Shown here one piece after another: positions 1-11,253 of a stretch of DNA of 64,000 bases. Positions within the stretch are counted from its first letter, which is position 1. Every line of letters begins with the position of its first letter. The notes under the pieces are model-generated. The model was given only the letters and a program-made list of their open reading frames with translations, was not told the origin of the DNA and ran no database searches. Position numbers and translations under genes: made by a program. This DNA is from Rachycentron canadum (Eukaryota; Chordata; Actinopteri; Carangiformes; Rachycentridae): contig CM076669.1 in assembly GCA_038496675.1 (NCBI GenBank), positions 13,565,462 to 13,629,461 of the forward strand, in the 5' to 3' direction.

Positions 1-2960
1 CCCTCCCTGCAGCTGCAGTCCCTCTCTGACCCAAACAGCTGGGGTCCTCTCTGCCTTTGTGGAAACAAACTGACAGGAAAGGTAAACATCAAGGTGTGGA
101 CAGAGCCTCTTCCTTCGGTGGTCTCATCAGTCACACTGCTTAAAATCAGGAGCACAGGCTGTAAACATCAGCCCACAGAGAGGAGGAGCGCCAGTTCAGT
201 ACAATGCTGCTCCTATTGTGTTAAGGAGATTTCTGGTATATAGTGACCTCTAGGGGTCAAGTTAGTCTAGAGAAATCAAGTGTCCGTCCCTGTCTTCAGC
301 GTCTTCTCTTGATCTAAATCTCCTCTGTTTTACCTGATTTTATGTCATGGAGGAGAGAGGTTGCTCCTCCTGAAATCAGGACCGAACCAGGTTGTAAATG
401 AGCACACAAGGTGATTCTGTGGCTTTATTTCTTGAAACAAACATCTTGTGTCCTGTTTCCTTTCTATAAAGAATTGAATGTTTGCTGTGAAGTTCACAAG
501 CACACGGACAAACAGAAAAGTAAGGAAAATCTCCTGCTGCTGCTGCTGCAGGTTAAAACAACATCATGATTCACATGATACATGTCTTCTCTGCTTTCAC
601 TGCTCACTCATCTCACTTAGTATAATATAAAAGAAAGACCTTTAATTCCAGTTTTCCCCCTGTGATTTCAGTGTTAAATGACATTTTTATAGCTGCATTT
701 TTCAGTACTTTGAAAACACAGTGTTCTACATTTGGAAGATTTACATTATATTAAAAAAAAATATATTTCATGCAGCTTTTATATGTCTACTCTTTAATTA
801 TGCATGTTAATTACATCTCTGCTGTCTTTGAAACACTTTGGATCTTGAATGGTATTTAAAACCTTTCAGCACAAGGTGCGCTGTAAATGTATTAATATAA
901 GGGCTGCTGATTGTTTATATTTGCAGTGCTCTAGTATGAAACATCTCTACTGTTGGTCCACTACCACCTTGCCATTTCAGGGGAGTAGAAAAGAACGTGA
1001 TTAAACTAGTAGCCCCACTATATTTGGCGGCAACTTGCTTGTAGTTCACCTATATTCAAATGTGCAAGTGATTAAATAACCTTTTGCCATTTTTGTGTAG
1101 GTAACAACTGAAATTACACATTTTTGGCAATTAAAGGAATTAAATAATCCTTTTATTTTTATTTTTGTTTCTCTCTCTCAAATGAGGCAATCCAGCAAGA
1201 TGGCCACTATAGTGCATGTGCAAAAGCCAAGAGAGGCCATTGTTTAGTGACCATCACGGAGAAGCCTCCTGAATTGAAATCGGTATTTTTTTTTTTTTAA
1301 ATTTCATGGCTTGTTTCTTTTTTCAATCAAATTTTGTCATAATTTTGTGTCTCATGTACCAGTGGTTTCCAACCTAACCCTAACCTTTTGCAATTGGACC
1401 ATGTGTTGGAAGAGGTTGAGACCTCTGACATGTCAATTTGAACTTTTCTTTTTACAAAGTAGTTTGAACCACTTTTTCTAAGCAGCTTTAGTTAATCTAA
1501 CTAGATTTCTACCTCAGGCAGCTTTGTTGGAGATGAACTTGTTTCACTGTCTTGAAAAACAATGCTTTCAAAGTAGCTCCCCAAGTACTGTCCCTTGCCT
1601 TGAATGTGATGCTGCTGTCCTGGTGCAGTGGGTCTCTACTGTATTATAAAATTAGACAAATTAAATGTGTCATGCATCATAGATTTCCCCTGTTTATAGC
1701 AGCTTTAAGCCACTTTTGCACAAGGATTTTTCTTTTATTTACCACATTGGTGCTCACAAAAGCTATATATTTTTCTACATTCAGTTGATATGACTTGATA
1801 TTTTAACCCACTGCAAGGGTCAAATCCATCATGTTTGTATTTAGTGCACCTCAGTTCCCCATGGCCTCTTTCAGACTTATAATTGTAAAACCCCTGCAGC
1901 CTAAACTGAGTCTGACATATTTTATCTTCAGGGAGGACTCCACTCTGCTCGGCTAGATTGATCTCTCTCCAAACCTCTCTCCACTGGACAAACCTAAAGA
2001 CACTCGGTGGTCCAGCTGAAGAAATACAGCTTGAGAAGCTGAGACATGATGAATTAATAGATGTGCTTTTAAATAAAACATTTAATGATACATCCTCGGG
2101 CAGAGTGGATGGCAAAGATGAAGGTTGATGAGAAGAAGATGGACCTGAATAAATCCCCCATTCCTCACCCTAATACCATGTTCATATGAAACCCTGTGGA
2201 GTAATTGACCACACCACCCTCTGCTGGTGGGATATATCATGTCCGCTGGTTGCTCCTCAGCATCTAAAAGCTCAAACTTCAACTGCAAAGGCTCATTCTC
2301 GCATTTCATATTCAGCCCTGAACATTGAGGTGTGGTGTCTTCAAACCACGACTGTTGCTTCATTTAAACAGGAAGAGCCTTTGTCTCCTCAGTCTCCCTC
2401 TACATGCTGTTATTGAGACATCTGGGAAACCTCATTGATACTTAATGGGCACATTCGTCGCTTTACCATGTCCAGTTTCATTTAAATTGAATTTATATCA
2501 AAAAAGTAATTCAATGTGACAGTGTCCAAACTACGATTAATGCACTGTGCCTTGAAAAAAATGGAGTTGTAGTTTTTAATCATTGAACATCTGCATCAGT
2601 ACATTTGTTTCAGTCTGTGTGATTCCACTTAAATTGTGATGAGATGCTGTTTTACATTCACATCACATGTAAATTAGCTTGAAGGAAACCTTGGCAGCAG
2701 CAGCCTAGTTTATAACAATATTTTTGGGATAAACTGTCCAGGCTACGCTCTAGACCACAGTCCTCAAGATGACCATCACATATTATTCTGAATAATTTGA
2801 ATTTAGATTTCATTAGTGATAATAATATTCTGTCAGCACAGACGACAGAAAGAAGTTTTATTATTCGTGTTATATCTGACTGATTTTAGTGCAGCATGCT
2901 GGCTAATGTGTGTGGTGCAAGGTCACCTCATCTATATCTACATTCAGCACAACATCTACA
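1..2960. other. Intergenic, no gene supported
   Basis: AT-rich sequence without a recognisable gene. A short coding-like + frame at about 1931-2128 is discussed in the findings. A homopolymer T run lies near 1286. Open frames on both strands at 1552-2416 overlap each other and show no family motif. Confidence 0.6.
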
Positions 2961-3820
2961 TCTATTCATTTTATTAGGTACACCTCACTAGTACAGGGTT
3001 AGACCCACTTTTGTCTCCAGACCTTTTGCCTTAATTCTTCGTGGCATAGATTCAACAAGACTTTGGTCCATATAAACACAATAGCATCACACAGTTGCTG
3101 CAGATTTGTCGGCTGCACATCCATGATGCAAATCTCCCGTTCCACCACATCCCAAAGAAGCCATATTGGATTAAGATCTGGTGACTGTCATTTGAGTATG
3201 GTGAACTCATCGTCATGTTCAAGAAACCAGTTTGAGACAATTTGAGCTTTGTGACATGGCGTGTTATCCTGCTGGAAGTAGCCGTCAGAAGATGGGTACA
3301 CTGTGGTCATGAAGGGATGCACATGGTCAGCAACAATACTCAGGCAGGCTGTGGCGTTTAAATGCTGCTCAGTTGGAACTCAGGGGCCCAAATTGTTTCA
3401 AGAAAATATCCCCCACACCCTGATTCAAGGCAGGATGGATCCAGGCTTTCATGTTTTTTTACGCCAAATACTGAACCTGAACCTGAATCTGAATGTCACA
3501 GTAGAAATTAAGTTTCTTTAGACCAGGCAAGGTTTTTACAATCTTCTACTGTCTGTCCTCAGTTGTGATGAGTGGTTATTTGAGTTACTGGTGCCCTCCT
3601 ATCAGCTCGAACCTCTCTGGCCATTCTCCTCTGACCTCTGGCATCAACAAGTCATTTTTGCCCTCTGAACCACTCAGACCTGCCTGTCACCAACAACCAC
3701 GCCACGTTCAAAGTCACTTAAATCACCTTTCTGCATGAGTTGCTGCCATGTATATGTTGTCATTGGCTGATTAGATATTTGCATTAACAAGCAGTTGAAC
3801 CTAATAAAGTGGCTGGTGAG
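2961..3820 (-). mobile_element. Dead, internally deleted Tc1/mariner-type transposon with transposase remnants
   Basis: The right end, CTAATAAAGTGGCTGGTGAG at 3801-3820, is the inverted counterpart of the more decayed left end (TTATTAGGTACACCTCAC from 2971). Between them the minus strand reads as a broken Tc1-like transposase. N-terminal remnants (GDFKxxDFERG type) map near 3690-3730. C-terminal remnants lie near 3050-3240 and resemble the conserved region around the last acidic residue (SPDLNPI type, followed by LWDVVEREI type and a LQQL stretch). Frameshifts, stops and an internal deletion break the frame, and at 860 bp it is shorter than full-length relatives of about 1.2-1.3 kb. It is not active. 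Confidence 0.85.
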
Positions 3821-4794
3821 TGAATATCAGAGTACAGTGACCTGCTCCTGATCAGCTGTGCCCTGAAGTTCATTCAGCTTCAGCTGCTGGAGACGACTAA
3901 GGATTGTGACAACGTGGTCCAGACCAGTTCACAACGGTTTGGTCCCACCACAGCTTCTCCGTGAGGTCAGAGTTTATCTGTCGAATGACTGGAAACACAC
4001 ACACTGTGAAGCAAAGAAAAAAATTGAGCAGATGGAGCAGGAAATGATGACTAATTTATACCAGCTTTTAAAATATCATTAACACCACAGGTGACATGGA
4101 GCCTAATATCCTGATAAAGAGAAAAAAAGACTCCGTACAAACATTGCAATCAGAATAAACAGACAGCTTCATAAACCAATCAAAAGAGAAGTTAGTCCAT
4201 GTAAACAATTTAATCTTTAACTTAGATTTCTGGCTGTGTTCTCTCTGCGTCTTGATGTTCGTTTGTCCCATGATTAAATTAAATGCATCAGTGCATGTAA
4301 ACACCAGACCTGATTAAATCACCTCCCATGGAAACAGTTGACAGAAAGAAACAAGGGGAGCGTGTAATGCAGCTTATATGACGGCGACTTATCTAAAACA
4401 TGGTGGTGAAACATTAAAAACTGGAATGAGTAACATTGTCTTCGTCATGTGTAATTTGTTTTCCAACAGAAAAAAAAACCCACTGAAATTACTGATGATG
4501 GGTCAGTTAAACCAATTAGTTACAAACATACATGGGCTTGATAAAACAGGTCTGGGTCAGGATCACTGGTCTGGTATCTTTACAAGGTATACATAGAATA
4601 ATAGATGAATTGTCTTAATTCCCTTTAATTTATTGTAATTTCTGAATATTTAAATATTTGTTGTCTCATTATCATGGACTGAAAACTAATACAGTGCTTT
4701 GTTGTGTTTATTCATTTATGACACCATCCTCTGTCCTGTCTCAGGCCTGATATTCAACCATAGAAGATGCTGATGTTTCCAGTGTTTTGTGCAG
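3821..4794. other. Intergenic, nothing recognisable
   Basis: AT-rich non-coding sequence between the Tc1 remnant and the kinase-like fragment. Open frames at 4068-4304 (-) and 4378-4596 (+) have no recognisable motif. Confidence 0.6.
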
Positions 4795-4964
4795 GACCGT
4801 ACACCTCAGGCCAGATCAGTGCCATAAAACAGGTGAAGCAGAGCTCGACCGGCACATCACACATCCAGCAGGTGTTGGTGGAGCGTGACGTCCTCACCCT
4901 CCCTGACAAAGAGGGAGCTGGTGATGGTGTGTGGAGGAGGCTGCTTTATGTTGTGATTGTTTAA
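4795..4964 (+). pseudogene. MAST-like AGC kinase fragment (isolated exon or exon relic)
   Basis: After an acceptor-like TTTTGTGCAG (AG at 4793-4794) an open frame runs to TAA at 4962-4964, with G/C-rich third positions unlike its surroundings. It contains AIKQVKQ (Lys codon at 4827) and, about 12 residues on, IQQVLVERDVLTL (codons 4863-4901). In the microtubule-associated Ser/Thr kinase (MAST) family the ATP-binding lysine lies in an A-(M/I)-K motif and is followed by IQQVFVERDILTF in the helix carrying the paired glutamate. Spacing and both key residues (Lys, Glu codon at 4881) fit. The next MAST segment (NPFV) is replaced by unrelated sequence and no other kinase exon is seen nearby, so this is probably a dispersed exon copy or pseudogene. 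The homology rests on a short match. Confidence 0.4.
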
Positions 4965-5754
4965 TCAACCATCGATAGTGCACACTAAGGCTACTGCATG
5001 AAGTCTGACCCATGTATTTTCCTTGGACTGCTACTCTACACATTTGGCACTAAGAAGACCTAAACATATCACCTGATTGTACCAACCTGCTTCAACACCA
5101 TGAGCGTCTTCCTCTGGACATGACACGACTGTATGTTGGTGAGACAGCTGATCCAAAGCCTCTAGCCTCTAGCATGGACACCTCAAACCCATGAAGCGAC
5201 CTCAACTTTACAGCAATATTTAGCTCGTTTTTTTATTTTTGTGTCTCTGGAAGATCTGTCTGTCTGTTTGAGTCCCAGCCTCCACAGTTACATACATATT
5301 AACACAGCTATAATTGAACAGCTGCTATTCAGGGGTGGGGCTTCCAACTGTTAACTGAAGCTTTCCTCGTTTTTTTTGACTGGCTTTTTCTTTTTTATTC
5401 AATTTGCAGAAACTTTGCCCCTTTTGCTGTTGTCCTACAATGTTAGCAATAACTGTTAGCCTCAGGGTTCAGCTTCAGGAGACATGTTTCTGCTTCTGTT
5501 CCTGAACTGTTGATCCACTGATTGTGGACTGTCAAAGATCAGGTCCAGTGAGCTACTGACCTGAATGAAGGCTACGCTGAGAACAATGAATTCACTGCCA
5601 CAGCAGTTAGACTCTGCTCTTCTCCATTTGTTTTAACCTGTGTTTCTGTAGTGTTTCGGTGATAACAGCCACACAGTAGAAAAGATCTTTTATCAGGTGG
5701 TTCAATTCATTATCTTTCCGCATTTATCTTTATCTAGCTCTTCTCAACTCATTT
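4965..5754. other. Intergenic, nothing recognisable
   Basis: AT-rich non-coding sequence with T runs near 5229 and 5370. No gene or named repeat is recognised. Confidence 0.6.
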
Positions 5755-5875
5755 CAAAGCAAATCAAATCAAATTTTATTTATACAGCGCCAAATCAAGA
5801 CAAAGTTACCTCAAGGCACTTTACATATTGAGGGTTAGACCAAACTCTTTATAGAATTATTTAAATGGACCCAAC
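5755..5875. repeat. Dispersed fish repeat ("TTTTATTTATACAGCGCCAA" type)
   Basis: The sequence from TCAAATTTTATTTATACAGC through GCCAAATCAAGACAAAG, TACCTCAAGGCACTTTACAT and TAGACCAAACTC matches a very common spiny-rayed fish interspersed repeat that I recognise from its text. I cannot assign the class without a library search. It directly adjoins the coding-like minus-strand frame at 5986-6402. Confidence 0.65.
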
Positions 5876-5985
5876 AAATCTGTGTTTTCAAGACAATGAA
5901 TCATCCTCCATAGGAATTTTCATTTCTTCTTTCTTTTAGATTTTGATGTTTCCTCTGCTGGTTCCTTAGATGGTGTAGCTTTAAA

Positions 5986-6402
5986 TTACTTGATCACATG
6001 ACTGATATAAGCTTCTTTTCCTCTGAGGCCCATATGTGGCCACAGGGGGGAGGTGCCGTGCCAAGTGATGTTCAGGATGTTCCTCATCACCTTTCTCCTG
6101 AAAAAGATGTGTGATTGCCCTGTGCCCAGGTTTATGTGTCCATCATTACAAAGGATGGACACAAACTGCTTGGAGAAGAACGGAGTGGAGTAATAGGCCG
6201 GTGAATTCCAGGTAGATCCCACATATACAGCTCCTGATTTAAAGTCACCACTGTAAATCTGTGCAGGCTGAGATGTGTGAGCCTCATGACTGTCTACCTC
6301 TAAAGTTACTGTATGTTTGTACCTATAACAGAGTCGGCTGGAGTACCAACTGGGCACAGCAGTAAACTGCCCCTGGGGTCCAGGGTAGCCAGTGTCAACA
6401 AA
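5986..6402 (-). CDS. Unidentified coding-like open frame, possible terminal exon or relic
   Basis: The minus strand is open from just after an in-frame TAG (6405-6403) to a TAA at 5988-5986, about 138 residues. A TTTTGTAG that could act as a 3' splice site ends exactly there. The product looks unlike random translation: it begins FVDTGYPGPQGQF and contains WYSSRLCYRYKHTVTLEVDS, a Tyr/Ser/Phe-rich stretch (VGSTWNSPAYYSTPFFSKQF), ILCNDGHINLGTG and an NIT glycosylation sequon. No ATG lies near the start, so it would be a last exon or a broken copy. The final 30 residues look less protein-like, suggesting a frameshift after ITWHGTSP. No partner exon or AATAAA is seen on this strand. I do not recognise the family. 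Confidence 0.35.
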   Translation of the reverse strand, partial: FVDTGYPGPQGQFTAVPSWYSSRLCYRYKHTVTLEVDSHEAHTSQPAQIYSGDFKSGAVYVGSTWNSPAYYSTPFFSKQFVSILCNDGHINLGTGQSHIFFRRKVMRNILNITWHGTSPLWPHMGLRGKEAYISHVIK

Positions 6403-9400
6403 CTACAAAACTCTATTTTGTCTGATGTGCAGTCCAACTATGGAGAAAAACATTTCAATTCAATCAGCTTCATTTCTATTTGATCAATAAGTAGCTAATG
6501 ATCAGTATTATTTTAGCACATGGTTTCTTGTTCAAACTCTAACCATGTTGCTAATGCTACAGCTAGCAGCCAGAAGCAAACCTGTATGGTTGACTGTCCG
6601 TCCAGTAATCTGAACAAAGAACACATTTTCTAAAGTGAGCAGTGGTGAAACTATGTGTTATATTAGACTCTGTGTTTGTGACAGTGACAGCAAACACACC
6701 TGTACATATTTTATGCTTCTAGTTAGTTTTAAATGTAGATAAATTTGGTAAACTGTTTTGTCTTTCATCTGTAGGTGTGAATAAACATCAGGTTATTTCC
6801 TGCATGACCAGTGAAACCAGTCTGCCACTGTCTGATATAATGGAACAAATGACTGGGCAATGACTTGCTCTATGCACAGCACCTGAATGCCTCACTCACA
6901 GTTGAGTGAAAGCTCCTATTATTCTTATTCTTCACTACAATGTTTCAAACCTGTGACTGTCAGGTTCAGAGCTAAGATCATTGTTGTAACATGTATAAAT
7001 CTCAACCAAGCAGCTGCTGGCGTTTGGATATAATAATGAACTTAAATTTGAAATACAACTGTTTGGTCAAAATGCTGCATCAAAAATGGCAGCATCAAAC
7101 CATCAAACCAAGTATTCAGTAATAACTCATCTTTATTTAGCAGATTTAATAATATTGACTCAGAGGTTGAGAAACTGCTACAAAAGTAACACAAAACAGT
7201 GAACAATATTTAGATTACAATCTGTGATACTTTATCTCACGGCTCATGTTTGCCCTAAAGGTTACCTGCTTTGGTCTCGGTTATACTAAAAAAAAAACAC
7301 CTTTCCCCTGGCTTCTCCTGCGGGCCTCACCTCCACCTCCACAGTGTGAGCTTGTCTGAAGTTTCTGTTTGGATTTGGGGAGCTCACACTTCATAATCTC
7401 AGCTCTCATGTTTGTGTTTTTATCTACAACCTAAAAGTCTATTGTTTATGGTGTCAAAGGGCAAGGATCATATGAATTTCTCACAGACTACAACACATGA
7501 TGTTGTTGAGATAAAGGTATCAACAGGAATGCAGGGTTATGAAGCGCTAGAAAAGACAATGATTCAGTTTTATTCAGTAGAGACACTTTTATTCAATTTC
7601 CTTTTATTTGTCCTACACTGGGGAAATTTCAGATTAGATTTTAGATTATAATTTAATCTGAACTAATAAAATACCACAGACATTTACAAATCTGTCCTCT
7701 CTGTAAACTCACATACTTTTAAACAGTGTTGTATCGGATTATAAAAACATTATGTTACGTTTATATATGGAGCCCAGTAACTGACTATCAAAAAATAACA
7801 CATTAATTAGTTAAATTAAATAATCAAAACAGAGAATAAAAAAAATATACTGATGGCTAAACATCCTGACCATGACCTTCCCTAGCTAAAGCTAATTTCT
7901 AATTTGTACTGTAATGTTAATCATCCACATACAGTATTGTGTACTTGATTACTGCTGTGTCATTACTATGTATATATATATAAAACCTGTGAACAGTAGC
8001 TAAAGCATTTTAGCCTGCAAGCTAACATTATCGACGTTAGCTAGCTATCTAGCTAAGTAGCTAGCTGGCCTCTACCCTTGAAACCTGATTTACGTTGTCC
8101 ATCATATTTTGTAGATGTGTGTGATTTATACTCTCCTTTCATATCACGCCAGCTCAATATAATCAACTGACCTAATTTAACTGATGTATTAAGTTATTTT
8201 TGACTCATAAGCTTTTATTTTGTGAGTTTTGGGGCTTCGTTGGGGGCTATTAAGCATGAAATGTACATTATACAGTTACTGCATGACACATTCAGAAGCA
8301 CAGACAAACTTAAATTGGACTGAAGGATAATGAGTGGTCTTTGTCAGATATGAGGTTTTCAAGACTCTAAAAAGGGCAAGTGGCAAAACTGTGCAGGGCT
8401 AAAAAATGTTTAATCATTTATGTCAAGATGAAAAGTGTTTCTCATAGATATTTAATTCGTCCAGGTGTGGAAAAGCCTCAAAGCAATATTTAGATCTAAG
8501 TGTCTCACTCCCAGGTCTTGACTGAAATAAAATGTCTCTGCAGGTTTTCAGCCTGTTTGGAAACTCCATTATCAGGTGGCAAACAAATGAACTGTAGTTT
8601 ATGTTGTGTCAAAGAATTTTTTGAATTTTTAATTTTATCAGTAGAAGCAAAACAATATTGGCAAGTTTGGAAATATTTGAATTATTACTGACATGATGGT
8701 TCAGAAACTCATCACTATTTCAGCTCATTCTTTGCTGTTGTGTCTCAGCTATGATGAACTTAAAGCTGTATTTCTCTCCAGATTTGACAATATGACAGTT
8801 GTCGCGTTACCCACAAATCAAAAGATAATTTTTTTTAAACTTTGGACAAGAATAAATGTTCTGAAACAGGTAAATATTTCCTGATTTACCCGATGCAAAT
8901 TCATATTTCAGGTAAGCTACATCAAAATGTAACAGCCAATACTCCTGACAGCAAGTAGGAAGAGAGAGCATCAACCTTGAGTTATGTTCAGCATATTCAG
9001 CAACTTCACTGTTGATGGAATTTAGGAATAAAACTTTAATGATCAACCTCTCGGGGGGAAGCTAACAGCCAGCATCCCCTGAGCTCAGACAACTGCACTT
9101 TGGTCCATGTGAAAATGATGCAATTCACCAAATAACAGCACAGAGACTCCCAAAAGACCCCAAACACAAAGCATTATGGGTAAGAAAGAGAGAGAGAGAG
9201 AGAGAGAGTGAGCGATACAGTTCAAACATAAAGAGGCCAAACAGAACCAAATGATTCGAACTCAGCAGTTTTTATTTTTGCAGACACATCCCAGCTTAAG
9301 ATTTATTCTGACAAGAAGCTACTGAACCGAAACAAACCGACTTTAAAAATTTAGCAAAATAAGAGGCGACAGATGATGCAGGATTCTTTCTGCCCCTTTA

Positions 9401-10730
9401 CAGATTTTGTTTTTGACATTTACAGTCAACTAAAGCAGTAAAATGATTCACACAGGGAACTAGAAATGACTCAGCAGCTTTGGTTTGAAATTTTTTTTTT
9501 TTTATTGAATGGATCGTTATCATTACCAGAATCAGTTTGAAAGAGACAATGACTGAAATCATCTTGACGCAAGCAGATAGTCAACTAAAATACTAACTGA
9601 GACAATTGTAGCGTGAAAATGCAGAATTTAACTACACAACAGAGCAAAGATGTGTCGCCTTCACCACTGGTAGTTGATGCTAATAGGACACAATCAGAGT
9701 GACTGTGGGTGGGAGTCTACGCTGCCGTTTACTGTTTCTACACATCCAGACTAAAACAAAACCCATATTTGAAACTAAAATGGGTCCAGCAGCGTTTGCC
9801 AAAGTCAGATTTAGGGCCTAAAAACAAGGAAGTGTGGACGTGAGGAGTAAACGTGGCAAGAGTGATGCGTTTTAAATCTAAAATGTAGTAGTGTGACTGT
9901 GGCCTTAATCTTTTGATTCATTGTCATTTATTTCAAGCAGCATCTGTTTTCTGCACAAAAACCCACTGTACACGTCCTGCTCAGCACTGAGCAGCTGTCT
10001 CTCTGTTTATTTATAAGGTGATTGTAGCTGTGTCCCAATTCAGGCCTGCATCCTTCTAAGAAGGCCCTTTGTAGGTGTTGTAGACTGCTGAGGCCCAGCT
10101 AAAATGAGGTGGTCTGGTCTACGAATGTTTTTTGCTTTTTGCGTCATCAGTTATTCCCGCCCTTACTATTGCATTGCAAGCATGGCTCCTGTTGCCCAGC
10201 AACCGAGATAAGATGCAATTTTTTTTTTACGTTTGGTTTTAACCATCAGCTGCTGAACTGAACTGAAACACAATACTTACATTTTAAAGTGTAATCAGGC
10301 AGGCAATGAAAATAATATGGCAACCAAAAACAATTACACAATACATTTGTTAGCTGCATTTGAAGCAGCCTTGAAATGGAACAGCTTTGTCGCACCGACA
10401 CCTGACGCAAGCGTTGTGGTTATAGTTTGATGCATTGCCTCAAAGTGTTCAATTACTCAATTAAACACTTATTTTATTTCAACTCTATTTAAAATCAATA
10501 TAATATTGCTTAGGGAAACAACAAATACTGTTGAAAAGCTGATATTTTGTGTTTACTGCAGGATAAATTGAGGATTAAGGTTTAATTACGCTGCAGTATA
10601 AGGCTGCATATAAACTGTGTATATGTGATCCTCAAAATGACTTGTGTTACATTTGCATTCATTCTGTTGTTACCTCCTTAGTTCAGTAGTGTCCATCAGT
10701 CGACTAATTTTTTCTCATGTTGTTACGTCA
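6403..10730. other. Intergenic, no gene supported
   Basis: AT-rich sequence with short open frames only. It holds a (GA)n tract (9187-9208), a cluster of AGCTAGCT palindromes near 8036-8068, poly(A) runs near 7287 and a poly(T) run near 9489. Confidence 0.6.
9187..9208. repeat. (GA)n microsatellite
   Basis: Eleven near-perfect GA dinucleotides in intergenic DNA upstream of slc16a7. Confidence 0.95.
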
Positions 10731-11253
10731 TATACAGTGCAAAAATCTTAGGCAGCCCTTAGATGTGTTGTTTTATCAATGCTATAATGACTATATATCA
10801 TTATTTCTCAATGTCTTTGCTTTAATACTACCAGAATATACAGGAAATGTGTAGCAGGATTAAAAAACAGGAAAAAAAAGCTTCTATAGGCTAAAGTGTC
10901 AATTATTCAGTGTGACCTCCCCTTACACTTGAGCAATAGCAGGAACCGGCTCTTAAACCTAAAGAGAATGGATCCACAATTAATGTCATTGTTAATGATG
11001 CTGTGAAAAAGGTCCATTAAACCAGGTTTGTGTGAGACATGCTTGAACATTACAGACACATGTTGTATGAGGTTAACTCATTGGAAGCTGCTAATATGTA
11101 TAAGACCATTTTTTCAGATTTATTTAAGTTTTTTAATACTGCATACACATTTCCTGTGTTTGTATTCTAATAAAGAGACTGAGAAATAATTACATATGGT
11201 CATTATAGTATTGATAAGACAACGAATCTAAGGACGGCCTTGTCACCATATAC
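10731..11253. mobile_element. Non-autonomous Tc1/mariner-like element with long terminal inverted repeats
   Basis: The left end begins TATACAGTGCAAAAATCTTAG, a known start of fish Tc1-like elements. The right end, read in reverse complement, gives GTATATGGTGACAAGGCCGT and then CCTTAGATTCGTTGTCTTATC, which pairs with CCCTTAGATGTGTTGTTTTATC on the left. The similarity continues for about 120 bases through AATGACTATAT and ATTATTTCTCA on both arms. The interior of about 270 bp has no open transposase frame. Both arms carry substitutions, so it is old and immobile. Confidence 0.75.

Noticed and set aside
1366..1386. Interstitial telomere-like CCTAACCCTAACC
   Set aside because: Only about two units are present inside ordinary AT-rich sequence.
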